Below, piece after piece: positions 1 to 12,824 of a DNA stretch of 64,000 nt; the stretch's first letter is position 1; every line of letters begins with the position of its first letter. The DNA is taken from contig NW_024037076.1 of the NCBI RefSeq assembly GCF_015706575.1, positions 15,194,898 to 15,258,897 on the forward strand. Direction: 5' to 3'. The notes under the pieces are model-generated. The model saw only the letters and a program-made list of their open reading frames with translations, made no database searches and was not told the DNA's origin. A program made the position numbers and the translations under genes. The DNA comes from Patiria miniata. Lineage: Eukaryota > Echinodermata > Asteroidea > Valvatida > Asterinidae.

Positions 1-183
1 CAAATTTGTAAGTCATTGACATGACAAGATCCACTAAAAATAATGCAGATCGTCGACCGATGCCTGAGGCCTAGGCTAGGCCGACCACGCGACGATCCCC
101 CTATCCTAGCGACCGTATGCTTTTCAGTTGGTATCCATTGTGAGCGATTCAATATTAAAAGCTCATGCAATTTATGCCGGCCA

Positions 184-2559
184 CTAGGGCTGTGCCGAAT
201 ATTCGAATATTCGGTTATTCGATCGATAATCGAATATTCGAATATTCATTTTCGAATAAGAATATTCGGTGGTGATATGCAATGAAATATAAAGGTGGAA
301 AAAACTTTTTTTTAACAACAAAAGTGTATTCTCAAAGTTAAGTTTCAAGTTGCTGCCTAAAAAACCCATAAAAAAGTAGCTTGTATATATGCCAAGCAAT
401 AATGTCATACATATATTACTTCTGCTTTGGGAGTGCTTGCAGTAAAGCCAACCAATTTTTTTAACGCCGGACTGCAACACCAATCGCTGATGCTTCCGAC
501 AAGATAAACAAGACATTTTGTCTTTCATGTCTTCACAAAACTTCCTGACACCTTTTCATATCAAACTTCTAGCATGAGTAGTAACGTTTCCGTTGTCCGT
601 ATTTTTGTTTGTTGTTGTCCTACTTACAATCCCTACTTTCAAAAGAAAACCGCCGCTGTTTTCCCCGATGCGATCCTGGCAAGTTTCCCCGCGCGTTGGT
701 GTTACATGTACATGTGTGCAGCATAGGAAAATGCAGCGTGGCATTGGAGAGGAGCATGTGTTAATTTGCCCACGTGCGCAGTGGGAGGGGCTTACTGGAT
801 CGGCTATTGACATCGCGAAAATGGCATGCTAACATCGATGTAGAAGACCTCTGCAATGTCGTGCAAAGAACTTGATTTCTTTTTTCTGTGTGGGCCTTTG
901 TATTTTCCGTTTTCATGTACTTATTTTGAGGACGTACTGCTCGCACAGGGTCGCACAAGAAGCGGTACATTACACTGATACAGCGAAGCCAATTCCCCCC
1001 AAAGTTTTCCATCGCCTGTTCAATCGTGTCGAATGCACGTGGTTATAGGGAATCGCCTTGCACGCAGTATGCTGCCCACAGCACGTGGCGGTGTTGTAGA
1101 AAACTTGACATGAACCCCAACATTACATTAAAACGTTTTGAAAACCTTGGTTCATTTACGTTACGGACTCTGGGATTTTTCTAAAAGAATTTCCTGTTTA
1201 CTTTTAGGGGTAAATTTATTATGGCTGTTAGATGTTCGCCTCAATGCCTCCGTAATTATATACATGTACATGTACAAAATAATCTAGTTCTCTCAACTGA
1301 TCAGAGCACCCTTTTATCGAACACATTTTCGTTCGCTGTCCGTCAGCTTTGTTCGCTGGGTTAGTCTGCTAATTGCACCCAATATTTGCACAAATAAAAC
1401 ATACATAAACACTTCAAAAACTAGTTCAGCAATTATACTTTCAGTAATAATAGCGGGAACCTCTGGCTTATGTCCTCCAAGTCGAGCAAAACGCAAGAAA
1501 AAAGGGCAGACAACAGAGAGGATTTCAAACTCAAAAGAGCTCTCATTTATTTCGCCAGACAGACTTTGCGGTCAACTCACCGCACCGTACCCCTGATTCC
1601 CAGCATAGAAAACCACAGCTAGACAAAATGTATCAAAATGTTGCAAGTTGGAATATCCAAACCTTTTAGTGGCCTATTTGTTAGAAAGTTATCTCCAGAG
1701 CACGCACTTAGCCAGACAAAAGAACCGGGTCAGCGCACCTGTGCCCTAATTAGCCCTCCAACAATGCGCCCGCCGGAGCTCGGCTGGCGATTTTTTTTTT
1801 TTTTTCCTGAAATGTCACCCTTCGTGTTTTGGGTACACAGCTTATAATACATCCCCTGTGGGCAAACAAGGAAATACTGCTTTGCACGTGTCAAGCTGGG
1901 GCGTGTGTATGCCGCGCCCACGCCCATTATTTGCATAAACTTAAATATGCATTTACAATTCAAAGACCCATATTTCATTGAATAAAGACATTAAATATCA
2001 TAGGTTTTTTTCTTGGAGTTTTTGGTTGTTGAGAATAAGTTTATTTAAAATGATATAAAATCATTTCCTCAATTCTTGGTGACAAAAGTGCGACTTATTA
2101 TTATAAAAGTGATCTTTTTATCCTCAATACTGTGACTAGGAAGTACACCGTTTTGTAGACTTCAAGAAGCTTCCAGTAATAGATATGCTCGGTTCCTGTT
2201 TGCGAGTTAAGGGTCGGAGAGTCACAATAGCTGACGCCACCCGCCGTGTTTGGGGTTCACGGTTTAATACGTCCCCCATGCAAACAAGGAATCCTTCACT
2301 CTAGCTTCTCTGGTTATTGTTAATCTTTAAATTACTGATATTGAAGAACAACTGATTGTTGTCAAATACCTGACTTACCTGTGAAGAAATCATGCATGGC
2401 ATGCTGACGTGCGCAAGTACGTTGACTACATGTACATGTATGGCATATTTTTGCTTTTGAGGGAATTTGGAATGGCCAAATAACCGAATATTCGAATATT
2501 CGATCGATTGGAAGGTCGAATATTCGAATATTCAATTATTCGAATTGACTCAGCCCTAG
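184..2559. mobile_element. hAT-like non-autonomous element with AATATTCG subterminal repeats
   Basis: Outer ends read CTAGGGCTG and CAGCCCTAG. Each is followed inward by about 70 bp of self-complementary GAATATTCGAATATTCG repeats, so both the ends and the subterminal blocks form inverted repeats. hAT elements commonly start with (C/T)AGGGCTG. No matching 8-bp target duplication is visible. No transposase coding is seen in the roughly 2.3 kb interior, which holds short ORFs only. Confidence 0.55.
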
Positions 2560-3353
2560 TTATGTCGCATCATATTCTAACCAGGTATTCTTCATTAAGA
2601 AGAAAGGGTAAGCTATTGTGTGTACTATGTATTCCCTTAACCCCTCCCGCCTCTCTCAAAAAAGAAAGAGATCTACCGACCAATCCTGATATTTTTCATG
2701 TGAGGGCAACAAAACAGTTGTTGTTATTGGCCTTACATGTACATGTATATTCACTTACTTAAAATAAGTATTTTTATATATTTAACAATTGTTGAATGCT
2801 GTGATGTGGAATATGCCATTTTTAACACCTGGGGGCGCATAGCACCTATGCGTCTCGAGGGGGTTAACAGCAGTCAACAATTCGTGCCAATAAGTCAAAA
2901 ACGATAAACGATTTTAACTTACTATGCAAGTAATACATCCATGTGGTTTAGCCCTTGATAACTGCAGCCTTTCCTGCCGGACATGAGTCTAAGTGGTTGC
3001 ATATTGCATGCAGTTCTCAGTCGAAATGAACTGAATGTTTTTAACCCTGTACATTTTCAATGGACCGCTTTCGCTATTTGCCACCAGGCCCATTTACATG
3101 TAAGCGCATGCATGCATTATTATGATTCATTAGTAAAAAGGTCCGTTCTCGACCAATGAAATTACTGTATCCAAGCACACGACTTACAAGTAACAAATTG
3201 TTTGTGACCTTATCGTGAGATGTATTGTGTTGTATTCCAAAAAAGTAGCAGTGTCACATCCATAGTCAACAGGACAAGTATAACAAGCTGTAACAAGCAA
3301 CAAAGCTGACAGATGTGATCCAAACAGCATCATTGACCCGATAATTGACAATA
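2560..3353. other. non-coding stretch with a small foldback element
   Basis: No exon was recognised here. A short hairpin element at about 2787-2883 has inverted ends (ATTGTTGAATGCTGT and its complement) around a GGGGGCGCATAGCACC core. Related GCATAGC-containing sequences occur at 28.0, 54.9 and 55.5 kb. If the first visible CCP exon has upstream exons, they lie before this window or are too short to see. Confidence 0.4.
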
Positions 3354-3355
3354 TA

Positions 3356-3542
3356 CAGTCGAGTCTCGTTAATACAAACTCGTTCGGACCTAGCCAAATT
3401 GTTTGTTATATCAGAATTTTGTATTAAGAGGAACATCAGTCCCATTCATTGTGCACATAAATACACAGTCGGGACTAAGGCTTTAAGTTTGTTATAACCA
3501 GAATTTTGTATTAACAGAGTTTGTACTAACGAGATTCGATTG
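3356..3542. mobile_element. pogo/Tigger-like MITE, copy 1
   Basis: A 187-bp element begins CAGTCGAGTCTCGTTAATAC, ends with the near-complement, and is flanked by TA on both sides, as in pogo-type Tc1/mariner elements. A second 187-bp copy lies in opposite orientation at 37315-37501. It ends 36 bp before the first visible CCP exon, so it sits directly against the polypyrimidine/acceptor region. Confidence 0.75.
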
Positions 3543-3578
3543 TAGTATTTTTGTTGTCTTGTGAATATTTTGCTCTAG

Positions 3579-3794
3579 AACGCTGTCCTTTCTGGGCGCT
3601 TGGTCTCAGTAACGTTATGATCAACAACCAGGAGCTTGAACCAGATGCAGAGGGGAAAGTATACATTCCTCATGAGACAGCTGTCTACTTCAGCTGCAAA
3701 AGAGGATTTGAATTAGTAAATAACAATGGAAACACTCCTCGATGTTTGATGGGAGAGCTTCTTGATTACACACATGTTCCAGCCTGTTATGCAG
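3579..3794 (+). CDS. CCP-Ig-FIMAC-NTR gene, exon: CCP (Sushi) domain 1, divergent
   Basis: This is a 72-codon exon between acceptor TTTTGCTCTAG and donor GCAG|GTAAAT, phase 1 at both ends like the other exons of this gene. It has four cysteines in CCP spacing, with YFSCKRGFEL around Cys2. The conserved Trp between Cys3 and Cys4 is missing (LMGELLDYTHVPAC), so it is a divergent Sushi domain. CCP modules are extracellular beta-sandwiches that bind complement or matrix proteins. The next exon is 9.2 kb downstream across a transposon-filled intron, so membership of the same transcript is likely from phase and order but not proven. The upstream exon and signal peptide are not visible. Confidence 0.72.
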
Positions 3795-4173
3795 GTAAAT
3801 TCACTTGTTACAAAACATTTTTTTAAATTGTTGTGTAATCATTTTTTTAACACTTTATGATTCTCTTTTAGGTCCGGCGGCTAATTCTCACCCGGTTTTA
3901 CTGTTCACGCAATGTTTCTCAGTGGTTTTCTAGGTTTTTCAGACCTGCTGATTCCGAATCTGGATGATGCCACCTCGGGATCCTTTGGGGAAATTGAGAT
4001 ATTCAAGATGGCTGCAATTACATACATGTATATATCATATATATATATTGTAATTTTAAACAGGGCCATACAACAGCTTTCATGTAGTCTTGTGCCTTAA
4101 TATGCGTTTTAGCGATCAGTTAATACACTTTTACCTTTCCTTTTTTTTCATTTCTTTCGAAATTTTTTTAATA

Positions 4174-4575
4174 CAGTGGAACGTCACTATACCGAACACC
4201 ACTATACTGAACATTCGGCTATACTGAACGTCATGCTTTGCTCCCGAATTTTGTGTACGAAACGTACCAAACATTGTTGGTTGAAAAATATCAACAGAAG
4301 AGTGACAAGTGGCTATTATTTCCACAAGGAAAAAAAGGGAAAAGCTTCCCATTGCTGTAGGTACATGTAGTTAGCTCAAAACTGTGTAATAACATGATTA
4401 ATTATTCGGCACATGTTCAAAGTCATCTTTCAGTAACTACTAGGGCATGCAAGGTGAAGTTCTGAAGTGCCCTATTTATTAAAAAGTGAGTTGACCGGAG
4501 TACCAGCAGCTTAAAATCGCTAGTACAAACAATTTCTGTGGATCCCACGATGTTCTTTATAGCGTCGTTCCACTG
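4174..4575. mobile_element. nested pogo-like element
   Basis: The left end TA|CAGTGGAACGTCACTATACC is mirrored by TATAGCGTCGTTCCACTG at the right end, giving TIRs of about 20 bp in a 402-bp segment inside the larger TIR element. ATACTGAAC / ATACCGAAC repeats follow the left end. The right-hand TA is lost (AA), so only one side keeps the target duplication. Confidence 0.5.
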
Positions 4576-5440
4576 AACATGGATTTTTGTGTGTACAGTA
4601 GGAGCAGCCATTAAATCTAGAAGTTTCATATGTCTATAACATGCTTTACCAGGTATTGGCTTTAAGGCAAAACCCAAGTTTCATAATTTATATTCGTAGT
4701 ATTACTGGTCTAAGGAAAAATATACATATTGAACATGAAGAAGGTAGACAAAACACAATAATGTTCATAATGTTCAATTTTGTTCATCATGTTCATTACA
4801 AACTCTTCACACAAATGTTCCTGCAATGAAAAGGAAATATACAAAATCATTTCTTGTCATGCAGCAGCTCAATTATCTGCGTTGTCAATATCCTGGTCAG
4901 CCTCCTCGTCAGTGTATTCAGCTTCATCTTGTGTTTGTCGGTTATGACCGTTGTCTACCTTGTGACACCTGCAGAAGATGATACAAGCTAGCCAAGCCCT
5001 AAGACACCCACACTTTGCTGTTAAACACAGCTGGCTAATAGCGCATCCGCATCCGCATTACCAACCTGTGATTGCACGTGTTACTAGACTGCTTTGCTTT
5101 CTCCAGACGTTGCTGACAGATGATTTTGATTACTTAACCTTGTTCTGTGAGACATTGAGTGTAATACTCTGAGGAGGTACAGGTGTGTTTAGTTAATGAA
5201 GCTCGCTTCCCTGCTCTCCTGCACGGCACTCTTGATGCTGTACTCCAAGATCAAAGAAATGATACACCTCACTTTGCTCTAGCTTAACTAAAAATGTAGC
5301 TCACGAATTTGTCAACGTAGTCTTGCACTGTACTGTGAGATGGCCAGTGGATTATCCATCAAATGGCACATCCAACGATTTGGAAAACACCGGGTTGCTG
5401 CAAGGTACGCGCAGATTGTTCAAACTTTAGTTTCCTTTTT

Positions 5441-8361
5441 TCAGTGTCGATTTCGATGTTGTGATGTCATTGTTATCATCAACCGTTGACGTGGGTATTG
5501 GTTGAAAATGTTCTCCAGATCTATTTCCCATGATGCCATCAAACCCATGACTCTAGAGTAGATGATTTCAGTATTGAAGCTTGCTCCAGATGCAAGTCTG
5601 ACATGTTTCTTGTTTACTGCCATGGTTGTCAATTTATTGCTTAGAGAAGCATGGAAACCTTTCAGCCAGCGGGCTTCATATGCAGTCATTCGTGCCTTGC
5701 AAATCCGGTTTGTTAGTGTGACGTCACCTCCAGCAATTTCCGCACGGTTGGAACCGGAAGTTAACGCAGCTTGAGTGTTTGTAGCCAATGGGCGCTAGTA
5801 ATCAATGGTGTGCGTGCGTGAATGACGTTTTTACTAACGAACTAGATAGCAGCTGCGTTATCAACATTGACAGATTTTGGGAATATTTTCCCAGTAGTGG
5901 TATTGATCAAGCCATCAAGATGTTCATTGGGATTCAGGGAATCAATGCAAGTCTTCAGCTGTGTCTGATATTCTCTCTGTCCTTTGATTCCTTCCGAGCT
6001 GACATTTTTTCCTTGTGTGTTATGACCTGCCCAGGTTTTATCGCATCAGTCATCATGTCAGCTGGTCATCATGTGACTGGAGATGTGAACAGGCTCAAAG
6101 CCAACCTCTTCAGAGCAGATGGTTTGAGGGTAATTCCTACAAGACCTCCTGGCCAATGACCATAATGCATTCCTATGAACATGTCTCACCACGTTCCATT
6201 CCACAAACCCTGTTTGTGACGCATCATATGTTCACCTCTCAAGAAGCTTGCCAGGACCTCCTGAGGTAGACTCTCTATAGATCTGAGGAAATACAGACCA
6301 TATCTGGTGTAGTTAATGTGATGTGCTGCGAAGAAATATGGCATCATTTGACTAACAGTCCAGACATGCAGCGGCCGGTCTGCCTGTCGCTAAGCTCCCA
6401 CAAACAGCATCATGATGAGAATCGGCTTGATAAGATTGTCAACCCAGAGTTTTGCTGTTCTACTACAAGCAGCTATATTGCCCAGAACCACCATCAGATC
6501 TTGGTGGTCCTCCATCCTAGCTTGAACATCTTGCAGAACATCTTCTGTCACCATTCTCAGCACTCTTGTGTTCTGTTGGAAGTTTTTACCCGTGAGCATG
6601 CGAGTATCCCCTCCAATTGCAGCTTTCATACATGTAACTTCCTCTAATCCACTTTCAGCCGTGATCTTGAGCACCACTTACACATCCAACAAAACTCATG
6701 TGCATGTGGATGCCTTCAAGTCGTGGAATGAAATTCTGAAACATTTCTGGATATACCCATACAACGTCAACCATGACATGGTACAGCTGCTAGTCTGCTG
6801 TAAATATTGTAAAACCCTGACCAGTTTGTCTGGTGAGTTTCTGAGCTTGAACTATCACCGTCATCATTGTGGTGGGGTCAGATGGCATCATATCGATGAG
6901 AGGTGTGTACACGACTTTTTTTCTTTGTTGCACACTTTGCCCTTGCTCAAGTAGAATCTTTGTATTGAAACCACCAAATTGTGATGATGCTGATTCAGCA
7001 GCAATGGTCTGCAGAATTGCAGATCCAACTTGTTTACATTCCTAAAAGATACAGTTTGCTAGGCCAACACCTTCAGTGGCAAGACATACCGCTTTACTTC
7101 ACTTTGAAACATCACCCCATTCACCGGCATTTTTGAAACATTGTAGCATTGAACTGTAATATCCTATGAGGCATCGCTTTTCATCTCTTGTTATTGACTC
7201 TTATGCTTGTCACAGTTGTCGACACTTGGCTGTTGCTGTGCCAGATCAAGGGTGAGCGCATGTGTTGAATGAAGACCATTTTGGGATGAAGTGTTGGTAT
7301 AAAAGTTGTCTACCACTGCTTGAACAAGACTGACACTGGAATCAGAGATTCAGCTTAACTCTTTGGTTTGGACAGCCGCTGCTGCAGCAGATGCCTTGAA
7401 TCTCAATACTTTATTATAGGACATGTAGGAACACAATACTTCAAAGTCATAAAAATGTTCGATCAAGGTTTCTTTCCTTTAAAAGAACACCCAGAGCTAT
7501 CTGAAGTGATGTTGGCCGCCGGTTGGCAATTACTGATGATGTTGCCAATCATCACTGCTGGCAAGGTGGAATCGAACAGAAACTAGTAGTGACTGTAATG
7601 TTGAACTGCATTATTCGCCGGCTTTTGTTGCGTCAATCCTTGTTTTGTACACTTTGTTGTCGGGAGTGAGCTTTTTTGACTCTTGAACGATCTGTTTGGC
7701 AACTTTTCTGATTGAGACGTCATCGTAGTCTTCTAATCTCAATAATTCAGACAGTTTGCTCCAAAACAAAATGATTTTGGCAAGTCCAGGTGATGATAAT
7801 ACCAAAAGATCGCTGCCAAAGTACTCTGTCAGTTGATTTAGTATGCTTGATGTGGGAGGATGCCACCATGTGTTCGGTACAAATGATAAATCTCAACTGA
7901 TATCCATATGTGGGACTTATCGGACTAGGCAAACTTGCTTCTACAGTTGTCATGATAACAGGCATCAGCAGCATGGAGATCGCTTACTGCAGCATGTAAT
8001 CGCACTTGCACTTGATTTGCCTAATCATCTTTCTGATTATCGCATACATCAATAATCATACACTAGAATGACTTATTTGAATGTCTTCTTGTCTGAACCA
8101 CATTCTACACAACAAAGATCTACGCTAACGATCGTGATGTCGAGGGTCCGGACTGATTTTACAGTTTTCTCCGCAGAAGATACAGTGCTCCTCTAAACTG
8201 AATGGCGCTAGATTAGAGCGATAGGTTCGCTTACTAGGAAGTTGTGGTGATTGCAGTGTAAACTCATCTTTACATTTCAAATATCGACGTATGTGTGAGG
8301 ATGATGATGACGACACACAATTGCGATGGCATTTATTAACTAAACAACTGTTTTCATCCAA
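5441..8361 (-). pseudogene. decayed transposon-associated protein (unclassified family)
   Basis: Minus-strand fragments occur in one order. About 8361-8125 has a Cys-pair motif (FSLEEHCIFCGENCK). About 7805-7611 includes LLRLEDYDDVSIRKVAKQIV. About 6677-6390 includes DHQDLMVVLGNIAACSRTAK and WVDNLIKPILIMMLFV. About 6265-6000 shows GLWNGTW and GGLVGITLKPSALKRLALSL. About 5788-5441 includes FNTEIIYSRVMGLMASWEID. From memory these resemble a repeated, uncharacterised transposon-linked protein family found in marine invertebrate genomes. Stops and frameshifts separate the pieces, so it is non-functional. The surrounding TIRs suggest this protein belongs to a DNA transposon. Confidence 0.55.
5708..5842. 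mobile_element. MITE with TTAGTGTGACGTCA / TGACGTTTTTACTAACGA ends
   Basis: A 130-bp insertion inside the decayed transposon ORF, with imperfect terminal inverted repeats and an internal GGAACCGGAAGTTAACGCAG block. Closely similar sequence recurs at 26598-26848. It breaks the coding fragment on the minus strand. Confidence 0.6.
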
Positions 8362-9378
8362 CTCTCTTTGAAGATCATCATGTAAGTCATCCGATCAGAT
8401 TTTACTTTTGGGTCTGTTCCTGTTCTTTGTATTCGATCACAGGGTACCATAAACGTGTGTTGGCTATAAGGCATCTATATTGTCCTCATCTATATTGACT
8501 GTCCCATATGACCCAAATGGAACAACAATTGTTTTCTCTATAAATATGATAATCAGTGTAAACCAGATGGAGGATTTTTATACACAATGCTGTTCACAAC
8601 TCTTTCGGCGACCACCTCAACAGCAATCTTATTTTCTTGGTATAAAAAGTATTTGGTTGTTTACTTTTGCTTTTGCCTCCTTTGATTAGACATTAAAATC
8701 ACTTGAGTAACGTCATGCAGTATTCCTAATATTCATTTCTTGGCGAATTGAGATCCGCAGCGTTGTTTAGCTACATGTAGTTGAAAGATCACCTTTGACT
8801 ATGCCAGAAAGATACGTACCGGACTCATTGATTTGTTATTCAGATGTCGAAATTAGATACCAATTATATGCTGTCGGCCATTTTGAAGGCCATTTGGCGA
8901 CCGAATCGAATGTCAAGAAAGAGAAAGGCCTGGAAAATTCTGTTCATAGAATATATTGGCATGATAAATCTCCTAATTTGTATTTACAGACATCATAAAT
9001 TGATACCAAACTGTACACAAAAGTTTCAATATGGTAAATTTTAGGCATCCGCCATCTTGGCGGCCATTTTGAAATCGATATTAGAATTTAGAACAAATGA
9101 ATTTGATGAAAATATGAAAATGAAATTTTAAAAGTGTATCCACTGGTCGCTAAAACGCATATTTAAGCTCAAGATTACCCATCAAAGTTTTTGTATGGGC
9201 CTACTTAAGATCACAATATATATGATATATATATATATATAGTGGCAGCCATCTTGAATATCTCAATTTCCCCAAGGATGCCGAGGTGGCATTATCTAGA
9301 TTCGGGATCAGCAGGTCTGAAAGGCCTAGAAACCATCAAGAAACATTGCATGAACGGTAAAACCAGGTGAGGGTTAAA

Positions 9379-10640
9379 ATAGGTATTTGGCAACTTCGTT
9401 TTAATTAATCAAATGGTTGATTTTTTTCTGTTGCCCGATAGCTTGACTATCATTTTCTCAGATATCCCACCCATCTGTCACAGTGTCAATATTTCTAGCT
9501 AACAGCTCATGTATGATTCCTGTTGAATCATGTGTGGAGTTTGTAAGGTTTATGGTTCGGGACTTCTGTTTGTTTTTGCCCTTGCTTCATCGAAAAGTGA
9601 AAGGCAACCTTCATTTTCACAAACTGGTTTTCAATTAATTGAATAAAAAAAGGTAACTGAGTAAAAGAACAAATGATTGATTCATTTAGCAATGTTGGGG
9701 CACATATCAGGGGGCCAATGCAGAACAGCTTGGAAGAATATTGTGTGATTTATACAGCTTGTAACTAGTTCTCGGGTGGTCGTGCTGGTTTGTAAAGAGT
9801 GCATAGATTTCCCTTCCAATTATATTGCTTAGAAGCTTTATGAAACTGCCCAATTGATACAAAAAAAAAGTTTCTGGTGTAGCAAATTGTAACGTACGTG
9901 GGCAGGATAAATAATGTGATGAAGCAGCATCAAACATCTGGTTTAAAACCAGGTGCACGGACGCCGATAATAGCCGGAGCCGAAGGCCAGGGCTATTTCT
10001 CCGAACCAGTTTAAACCAGACGTTTAATACTGCTCCATCACACTATTATTCCCATTCCTAAATACCTTTTTTGGTCTAACAATTTTACGTTATATTGCTC
10101 ACCCTGTTCAGGGGCCATTTATATGAGCAGAGCGTGTGATTGTCGTTATCGGTAACTTTCAAAATGTTTTAAATGTTGAAGTCCCTGTTTCGTCACCTTT
10201 AAAGGGAATATATATGGGTCATTCTACATGTATAAATTTGGAGTCCAAAAGTGTGAGATTTTGGTGTCCCTGTTACACCTGACCTGTGTGTGATTTGACA
10301 AGGAAATTGAAATTGACTCCCAACTATTTGTATTTGTTTAGCAGGTACTTTGCATTACATAATCACTCTTGGAGGTACATGTAAAAGTCATTAAAGAATG
10401 TGTTCTGAATTTACAAAATTTTACATCAGATGTAACAGCTACACCAAACAAAATTGGACCCCACATTTATAGAATGACCCATATATATACAACATTTGCA
10501 ATCTTCAAAAGACAAAACTACCAAATTATGTTTTTCTCAGTGCCACTTTTGGCATTAATTTTTGTCATACATCATTCAAAGTAAGCATAGTCATAGTCCT
10601 TATTGCAGAGATGTGCCCCGAAGTGTGATGCCATGATGAT
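9379..10640. other. intronic sequence with foldback hairpin at 9910-10051
   Basis: The stretch holds no recognisable exon. At 9910-10051 the sequence AATAATGTGATGAAGCAGCA is answered by the near-complement TGCTCCATCACACTATTATT. Internal CTGGTTTAAAACCAG and GGAGCCGAAGGC add further dyads. This is consistent with a small foldback MITE in the CCP1-CCP2 intron. Confidence 0.45.
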
Positions 10641-11250
10641 GTTATCCTGGGTCACGTGACTTCATCACAAACATGCATATTTTGAAGTCCTTTATTTACA
10701 GAACTGTAAGTCCGACTGGGTTGTTACTCCGTATGTAGGTAGACCGGGATGTGTTATAGGTAAAAATTGAAGTGACTCATGATGACGTCATCGTGCGATT
10801 TCATATGCTTTTTTGAAATTTTTGACCTTTAAGCCATATCTCACGAACGCAACATGCAAAATTCAAAATTAATTTTGTATTTTGTTTGTTAGGTAGTAGG
10901 TATTTGCACAAAATTTTGAAAAACGTGTGACGTCATGATGACGTCATAAAAAAATTGTAATTTTTAAAAACACATATAAGGGAAAGTCCGATCGTCGTAA
11001 AACTTGGTGGGTTGCTAGATAATGGTACTAGTATGAAAAATCTGACATGACGTCACCATGACGTCATCGCATGATTTTTTACAATTTTTTTTATATTTAC
11101 TTTTTCATTCCGCTTCCAAAATTTCACACTTCCTTTCATTGGATTGACTTCAAGCTTAGTACAAACCAAGACCACATTGCACAAATGTGCACTGAAAAGT
11201 GTTATCAAGATGATATCTTCGTAAGGAATGTGACGTCGTCATTACGTGCA
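10640..11250. repeat. cluster of TGACGTCA palindromes
   Basis: TGACGTCA or one-base variants occur repeatedly (about 10784, 10929, 10939, 11047, 11057, 11231), often as ATGATGACGTCAT. The octamer matches the CRE/ATF consensus, but its spacing within a repeat-like stretch suggests a transposon-derived array. Similar words occur at 60.3-60.9 kb in the other gene's intron. No exon was recognised here. Confidence 0.4.
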
Positions 11251-11477
11251 TTTTTAAAGGCTCATATTGAGAAAACTATCAGTCCAAATGTGTCAAAATT
11301 GCGTATGAAGGTAGTCCAATGCTCTGATTTAATTGACGATAGTATATCTCACAGACGCTACATAATAAATTAGAACATTCTTGTTTCGTATACTTTGAAA
11401 CGTTGTACATGTACATGCATCTAGTCTGGGACGTGTTATTGATAAAAAAAACCCCATAATGCGGAAAAGCCCTATTA

Positions 11478-12730
11478 GTCAGGTGGCATATGGTCGGAAT
11501 CGTGACCGACTGGTCCAAAGCACCAAACTTGGCAGATAGATTCTTATAGCCCTAGAGAAGATATTTAGAAGGGGTGACACCTGAAATTCTTTTGGGAAGG
11601 GTGCCTTATTTGCATAAATCGTTAATCCCTGTCGTGTAATATATTTATTCCCATATTTGGGTATATTTTTATTTTTTTATTTTTTTGAAAAGTGTATTTT
11701 GGTGATTCTACTTGCATATTCTTACTTCAATAACATTTTGTAAAACATATAAGTGACTGAATAATTAGGAGGACATAGTAAAGAACCAAAATTGCTACTA
11801 TTTTACCCTAAAGTTACGCGCATTTACCTTTTCCTCAGATATCATCAACTTGTCTCGCCAAACGTGGGTATTGATGAGCTTCAAATTCACAAAGTTACTT
11901 ACTGGCATATTTACCCTAACAAAAATAAGTGGAAAATCAAGTGAAAATTGATAACATCTTGATGTTTAGCCCAAAAGACCAAAAAAGGAGAGAAAATGTG
12001 GTGTCTGTAAATTGGGCTAGTACGGGAAGGGTATTAAACAAATTCAACGAAATCCCCCTCATAAGAGATTATTGTTGTTTACAATAATTTTGTCTACGCA
12101 ACGTTTTCTCAACAATAATTTTGGGAATTTCCTTGAACTTGCTCCAGTGTTCCATGTTAGGCAACCCTTCACATACTTGTTAGCCTAATTTATGGACACC
12201 TCGTTTTTCCCTAGTTTTTGTTTTTGGGCTTAATATCACAATGTAATCATTGTTCACATGATTTTGCATAAGATTTTATAGGGTAACTGTACCAGTAAGC
12301 TACTTGGTGAATTTGAAGTTCATCAATGCTGATGTTTGGCAAGACTAATTGATGATATCTGGAGACAAGGTAAATGCGCGCAATTTGAGGGCATAATAGT
12401 AGCTAATTTTGGATCGTTACTATGTCCTCATAATTATTCAGTCACTTATATGCTTTGGAAAATGTTATTTAAGTAAAGATATGTAAGTAGAATCCTCAAA
12501 ATACACTTTTCAAAGAAATAAAAAAATATAAATATACCCAAATATGGGAATAAATATATTACACGACAGGGATTAACGATTTATGCAAATTAGGCACCCT
12601 TCCCAAAAGAATTTCAGGTGTCACCCCTTCTAAATATCTTCTCTAGGGCTATAAGAATCTATCTGCCAAGTTTGGTGCTTTGGACCAGTCGGTCACGATC
12701 TTGACGAAAATTAGATCTAAGCCACCTGAC
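11478..12730. mobile_element. 1.25-kb palindromic foldback element
   Basis: The left arm (11478 to about 12100) and right arm (about 12107 to 12730) are reverse complements over nearly their whole length. Outer ends are GTCAGGTGGC / GCCACCTGAC. Shared blocks include the segment around 11500-11650 with CAAACTTGGCAGATAGATTC. The centre lies near 12104. There is no ORF of note, and the element sits in the intron before the second CCP exon. Confidence 0.8.
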
Positions 12731-12763
12731 CATGTGTTCTGTTGCAAACAGACATAGATCTCT

Positions 12764-12794
12764 AGTTATTATTATTATTATTATTATTATTATA
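12764..12794. repeat. (ATT)n microsatellite
   Basis: About nine ATT units follow the palindromic element. Such tails often mark the 3' end of a SINE or LINE insertion; the body of the responsible element is not clear here. Confidence 0.7.
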
Positions 12795-12824
12795 TTGACT
12801 AATTGGGGAACCGCCATCACATAG

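Larger units (their letters stand above)
3890..9378. mobile_element. about 5.5 kb TIR-bounded transposon in the CCP1-CCP2 intron
   Basis: Sequence at about 3890-4135 (ending in ATATGCGTTTTAGCG) recurs as its reverse complement at about 9123-9378. The arms are roughly 245 bp and share long words such as GGGGAAATTGAGATATTCAA. The interior carries decayed coding sequence on the minus strand (5.4-8.4 kb) and nested MITEs. Class and superfamily are not clear from the termini. The arms are diverged by point changes and short indels, so the copy is old. Confidence 0.7.

Noticed and set aside
3860..3892. Acceptor-like TTCTCTTTTAG followed by in-phase GTCCGGCGGC, as if a CCP exon were interrupted by the TIR element
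   Set aside because: No CCP-like continuation is found immediately inside or after the element at 9378, so there is no evidence for a split exon.
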